Positions 59,822-64,000 of a stretch of DNA of 64,000 bases are shown here, one piece after another (position 1 is the stretch's first letter; each line of letters opens with the position of its first letter). The translations under genes and the position numbers were made by a program. Below the pieces are notes generated by a model that saw nothing but the letters and a program-made list of their open reading frames with translations, searched no databases and was not told the DNA's origin. The stretch is from Oidiodendron maius Zn (lineage: Eukaryota; Ascomycota; Leotiomycetes; Myxotrichaceae): the NCBI GenBank assembly GCA_000827325.1, contig KN832878.1, positions 1,364,001 to 1,428,000 on the forward strand, given 5' to 3'.

Positions 59822-60978
59822 TCAATTAGTGATTCTCAAATTTGATCTCCATACTCTTCTCTCCTCTTTCAAACTGGCTTTAACAAAGACAGTCGATACA
59901 AGGACGAGTATGGTAACCAAAATATACGGCAAGCCCCACCCGACCCCAAAAGCGACCTTTTCTTCAAGCGAGAAGATTAGTATTGTGGTGATGATCGCGA
60001 TCACTATGCAGCCTACACCCCAAAACCAACTCAATCTTTCGATCATCTTCCGAAACAAATGACTTGATTCGTATCGTTTCATGACTGCAAGCCGGGCTGT
60101 CAGCTCACCCCTAGCTTCGATCGAGGCAGAGTCCTCAATAATGGCTAGAAGTGCAGGCCGAAAAGGGGCACCCCTTGGCGTTGACGACATATCGAAAGGT
60201 AGAGAGACTCGGAAATGTGTAAGGGTAGAAGTGACGAGGAATAGAATGCCAATATAATAGCAGATTATGGCGGAGGGGAGAGTGCAGATTCGGAGGAGGG
60301 GATCTTCTGGCGCCATGCCGATGATAAGATTGATTTCAAAGATGGAAGCGCAGATGACGAAATTGGCGTTTGTAAATTCGAGCTATGAGGCGTTAGATAC
60401 CCAGAAAGTTTTTGGGGGGGATAAGTAAAGGGAAGTACCAATCGCCATTTCCGTTGCCATCCGATAGGACCGTAGCGATCGGAGCATTTAAATGTCAGTC
60501 TAACACAGCGATGTGTAAAATGTCCGAACGTCATCATACAATATAATAAAGTGATGACAAGTAGAACTCTCTCACCATCAGCCAAAAATCATTATCTCAG
60601 ACTTTATGGGCACTTACCTGTTTGCTCCTTCAAGCTTGTCCCAAATGTTAACGAATAATAATACACAATCGGCATAATACACAAGTCCAATACCGCAATT
60701 ACGAGTCCAATGTACAACAATATCTTTCGCCTCCGGGTCGGTCCTGGAATAGGTGGCGGGAGATCATCCGGGACTGTTATTCTATCGTTCTCTCCCAGAA
60801 AGATGTCGGATCCTTGCTCTGCATCTTGGAACTTCACGACATTCCTTAACTCATAATCGTCCTGCAAATTCGTCCACGAATCCGTCAATTTGGCATTCGG
60901 AGGAACTGCCGCGTCTTCTTGTGCCATTTTGACTCTGTTCACATTTTCTCCCTGCTGCAGTTGTCGTTGATGATACAT
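59822..60978 (-). CDS. Polytopic membrane protein of an uncharacterised fungal family (349 aa, 3 exons)
   Basis: Exons 60978-60618, 60566-60439, 60382-59822; total 1050 nt. After a roughly 85-residue acidic cytoplasmic N-terminus come RRRKILLYIGLVIAVLDL and the segment CIMPIVYYYSLTFGTSL, a pattern (D-L-C-...P..YY.L.FGT) that I recognise in many uncharacterised Pezizomycotina membrane proteins. The rest shows LVITLLYCMMTFGHFTHRC, RYGPIGWQRKWRL, then further TM pairs (about 6-7 in all) and a basic C-terminus. Intron 2 borders are canonical and intron 1 uses a GAGAGAG acceptor. Function unknown. Confidence 0.65.
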
Positions 60979-61198
60979 TGTAAAAGAGAAAGATAAGAAG
61001 AGGAGAGGTCGTCGGCGAACGGAGGGTCGGTTGGTATTATCCTCCGTATTATCGCCGCGTCATCCGGTTCTAGATCTCAGCCTCCCAAAATGCGCGTACC
61101 GGGACTAAACCCAGTCTTCGACTGTTTATAGTCTAGCTTCAGGGGTATTCAGGGGTAATTTTTGATATCTGTCCCAACGACAAGTTTCTACTAGTAGT
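60979..61198. other. 5' flank of the membrane-protein gene
   Basis: Short promoter region of the minus-strand gene. No motif claimed. Confidence 0.3.
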
Positions 61199-61391
61199 AG
61201 AGTAAAACCTCGATATAAGGATACGTCGACATAAGCATACAATATTAAAAAACCTCGATAATATCCTTAAATTTTCCTGTCCCGGAGGGATAAGTTTGGG
61301 TGAAGCCCACCACTTAGCTTAAGAATAATGTCGTAATATCCTTAAAGTTTTCTCGGCCCAGAGCGTATCATCATAGTGAGGTTTTATAGTA
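61199..61391. mobile_element. pogo/Fot1-like MITE (about 190 bp)
   Basis: The ends, TAGAGTAAAACCTCGATATA at the left and the reverse complement of TGAGGTTTTATAGTA at the right, form imperfect terminal inverted repeats of about 27 bp flanked by TA, as in Tc1/mariner-pogo elements whose termini read ..ACCTCGATATAAGGA... Inside, a 28-nt direct repeat beginning AATATCCTTAAA occurs at about 61259 and 61335. No transposase remains. Confidence 0.5.
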
Positions 61392-61630
61392 TTTTTTTTA
61401 ACCTCTAAGAGCCTTAAAGAGCTATAACTATTATTAAACGGCTCAAAAGAGCTCTTATGAAGGTTAATCGTCGGCTCACTTAGTCAGCCTTATACTTAGC
61501 TTTCGCTCCTAGTAACAATATACTAAGTTTCAACCTTAATCGATATCCGACTACGACCTGCGCACTGTAACCTCCGTCATCAAGACTTCAGTGTTGTTAA
61601 CAGCACAATACAGTATAGTTTATTAGACAT
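61392..61630 (+). mobile_element. LTR-like fossil
   Basis: Contains a diverged copy of the LTR-end motif (TAAGTTTCAACCTTAATC...ACGACCTGCGCACTGTAACC) shared with 9647 and 19138. Coding parts are absent. Old and fragmentary. Confidence 0.4.
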
Positions 61631-61739
61631 ACTGTATTCTCCATTAATTACCTTACATTTTCCGACATTTCTTGACTACTTTGTGCAACACCGTATTCAG
61701 TACCCACATATGTGTTATGAGATTTTAGATATTATCAAC

Positions 61740-62110
61740 ATCTGGGCAACACCTATATAAGGCATAGAAAAATTCTTCTCATATGGACAATGATAGAATA
61801 GAGCACTTCAAGAAAGTTAAATGAGTAATGAATATAGCTTATTGGATATAAAGTTCTTGAACTGAGGTCACATAGTGCACAGGTCGTAGTCAGGAATCAA
61901 GGTGAAACTCAGTGTTATAATGAGTGATGCAGAGACAACTAAAGTAAGAAGAGATTCAGGAGAACTAGAGCCTTTTATGCTCAACACTATACACTCAATT
62001 GAGTCACCAAATAGGCTCCCACTTAGTCACCCTATAGGCACCAGTGGGCAGCCTAGTAGGCAGCTGTATCGCATGTGTAGATATGCTTGAAGCCTTATAC
62101 CAGCTCAACA
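61740..62110 (-). mobile_element. LTR-like fossil, inverted relative to the 9.5-kb copy
   Basis: Reverse complement matches 9490-9700 over more than 200 bp, including the TATA-like CATAAAAGG, TTGTCTCTGCATCACT and the end motif. Less AT-shifted than the 9.5-kb copy, so perhaps younger. No coding domain; broken. Confidence 0.5.
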
Positions 62111-62385
62111 AAAGTTCTATATAGTAAAGATATTATTACTATTATTTCTTGACCGGTATTGGGACCTTAAACACATATACTGATAGTTAGGGATAGATAA
62201 GATAACTACTTCTAGCTTAGTATGGATATTAAAGGCCATGCTAACCATCGCCTTTTCAAATTCTTTCGTCTATTACTATACTCTATTACTATACGTCTCT
62301 TGCTACTAATTCTCTCAACTAATCTTTAAGACTATTTAAGTGTATCGCTCCTTTTCTCGGCTCTCTTGTTTCGACTTCTGTACTT

Positions 62386-63946
62386 TCAAGATTGGAGCCG
62401 TGAGTATTTAAGGCAATCATCATACTCATCATCAACGCCATACCCCGCATCGAGAGCCAGTTGACATTGGCTTTCTTCCTGTAGTGCTAGAGGAGTAGAG
62501 CTCAAGCTTGGAGCTGTAGACGGTGGAGTAGGTGACGCAGCTGGGTAGAACAAATGTTCTTTTGCGGCTACGCGGCGGGGATTGTGACTTTGTCCTGGGG
62601 AGATGGAGGAATTGAGTGAGATAAATGGCATTGTGTCATAATGGGGAGACCGGAGTGTAGGAGTAAGCAGAGTATCGTTCAAGGACCAGCACAACATCGC
62701 TTTCTCCACAAACGCGAAAGCATTTTGGCGGCCTCGTATCGACTCAAAACTTTCATCATCATCGAAGTCATAGAAGTCAAAATCTTCGAGTCCTATCATC
62801 TCTATGTTACAATCTTCTCTTCGTATTCTGAATGGTGGCTTGGAGCAAGGAGATGAGAGACAAAGCGTCCGATCTAAAATGAAAGCTGTCCACCAGACAC
62901 GCCGCTCGAGGTTTTTTCGGCGGTAAGGGGTAGTAGACGATTGGAGATTCCGATTCAGGCCTAGAGAGTAGGCAAGCGAGATGGCCAGATTCAGGTAGTA
63001 GGATGCGTCTTTTGAGATCTCGAAACTGGAGAGGGTGGGGAGAGGGGTTGACGGCGTGGATGCGAGGACTGCGGGATGGTGGAGGGTTAGGAGCAGGAGG
63101 GATTGGATAATGGGGAGCCGGGACGTGGTTGTGTCAAAGTCGTAGAGGAGCTTGTGGGCTTTAGTTACAGGTTAAATTTTCAAGGTGAGGGGGAGAGTGA
63201 GTGATGGGAAGAAGGGAACGTACTCTGGCACGAGAGAAGAAGGCTGTTTGCGCCTGCTTGCGGGTGAGGTAGCCTTCTTCTGATAGTATTTTTGTACTTA
63301 TGAAGGCGATGCCGGCACACATTACAGCTTGAAAAAGGAGTAAGCTAATCCACTCCCTCTCAGCGCTTTGAAGTCCATCGCCCGGGCCATCTTGAAATGA
63401 AGAAGGTCCATGCTTCACAACATATAAGAATTCTTCGAGATCAAGAATCGGCATCATAGGATGCACAAACTCGATGTATGTTTTCAAGATGGCTATTTGA
63501 AACGCCTCGCTAGGGAGTGTGAGTGCGTCTCTGTGGTCGAGATATGTGAGGGAGACGGCGTCTAGGTTTCGAGGAAATGGTGCAAAGGCTCTTGGTAACG
63601 TGAGGAGAAATTTATCAACACCATCCCAGTGGCGAGGTAATGGTGCCGAGGCAAGTGGCGGGTGCAATATAGCTAGGAACTTCGAGCTGTATACAGTGGT
63701 TGGGGAAGGTAGATTCTGAAGACCCTGATGTTTTGATCGTGCCTCGAGACCTGTGGTTGGCGATATCTCTGCAAATACGTGTTCTGAGATATGAATCTTA
63801 TGAGGCTCAAGATTTGATTCCGATGTGCATCCTTCTGCATCGCCGCTCTGTTCCGTCAGATTAAAAGTCTCTGCCTCTGTGCTTGGATTGCCTTCTCTTG
63901 CTGGCTCTAAGGTAGCTGTGGAATTTCGTATTATTAGCTCTACCAT
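62386..63946 (-). CDS. Fungal-specific transcription factor, cutinase-factor-1-beta-like (495+ aa, possibly 5' partial)
   Basis: Exons 63946-63224 and 63150-62386 (1488 nt). The middle homology region has FVHPMMPILDLEEFLYVV, ISLLLFQAVMCAGIAF, GYLTRKQAQTAFFSRAR joined by the intron to LLYDFDTTTSRLPIIQSLLLL, then SLAYSLGLNRN and RRVWWTAFILDRTLCL, the order of cutinase transcription factor 1 beta-type proteins. The ATG at 63946 opens the frame, but these factors normally begin with a Zn2Cys6 cluster. None is encoded here, and the window ends 54 bases upstream, so earlier exons probably lie outside it. Regulates unknown targets in the nucleus. Confidence 0.75.
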
Positions 63947-64000
63947 TTTTTGAGCAGATCTATTTCATATCTCTCAGTAGAATTCCAAAATCCGGGAGTA

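Overview
The window is from a filamentous ascomycete (Pezizomycotina). This is read from multi-exon genes with 45-70 nt GT-AG introns, two complete Zn2Cys6 regulators plus a third regulator of that type, fungal MFS, Dal5-type and NAT permeases, fungal tyrosinase and DUF6603 proteins, and AT-rich transposon fossils. The class cannot be fixed from sequence alone. Exon models below were built by hand: reading frame, GT-AG (once GC-AG) borders and family motifs had to agree, and the total CDS length had to be a multiple of three.

Left part (1-9.1 kb): a non-coding area with nested inverted-repeat elements, an intact sugar transporter (-) with a 16-bp triple tandem repeat upstream, a secreted Hsp70/actin-like protein (-), and the 3' half of a serine beta-lactamase/transesterase-type gene. 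The 5' half of what looks like the same gene lies at 18.3-18.7 kb, same strand and right order. The two halves are separated by a 9.1-kb block (9142-18248) that carries a peroxisomal D-amino-acid-oxidase-like gene, a Dal5-type permease, a Zn2Cys6 factor and an HSL-type esterase, with old LTR-like DNA at its left edge and repeat-like DNA at its right. This reads as a small catabolic cassette interrupting a host gene.

Middle (19-29.5 kb): gene-poor and repeat-rich, with two single-pass membrane proteins, one small Cys-rich secreted protein, a sulfite-exporter-like fragment and several short tandem or direct repeats.

29.7-37.3 kb: a NAT purine/uracil permease with two in-frame nonsense codons, a Zn2Cys6 factor, a phytanoyl-CoA-dioxygenase-like enzyme whose stop overlaps that of the factor, and a second sugar transporter. 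This looks like a partly decayed catabolic cluster.

37.6-59.4 kb is the most unusual part. Two giant soluble proteins of unknown function (1368 and 1230 aa) are transcribed divergently from a shared 592-bp promoter. They are followed by a 1014-aa tyrosinase with an altered CuB site, a four-TM protein, and a 1705-aa DUF6603 protein. The two giant proteins and the DUF6603 protein recall (from memory) uncharacterised bacterial proteins, so this may be an undescribed multi-protein system shared between bacteria and fungi.

Right end: a polytopic membrane protein, a pogo-like MITE, LTR fossils, and a fungal-specific transcription-factor gene that may continue beyond the window.
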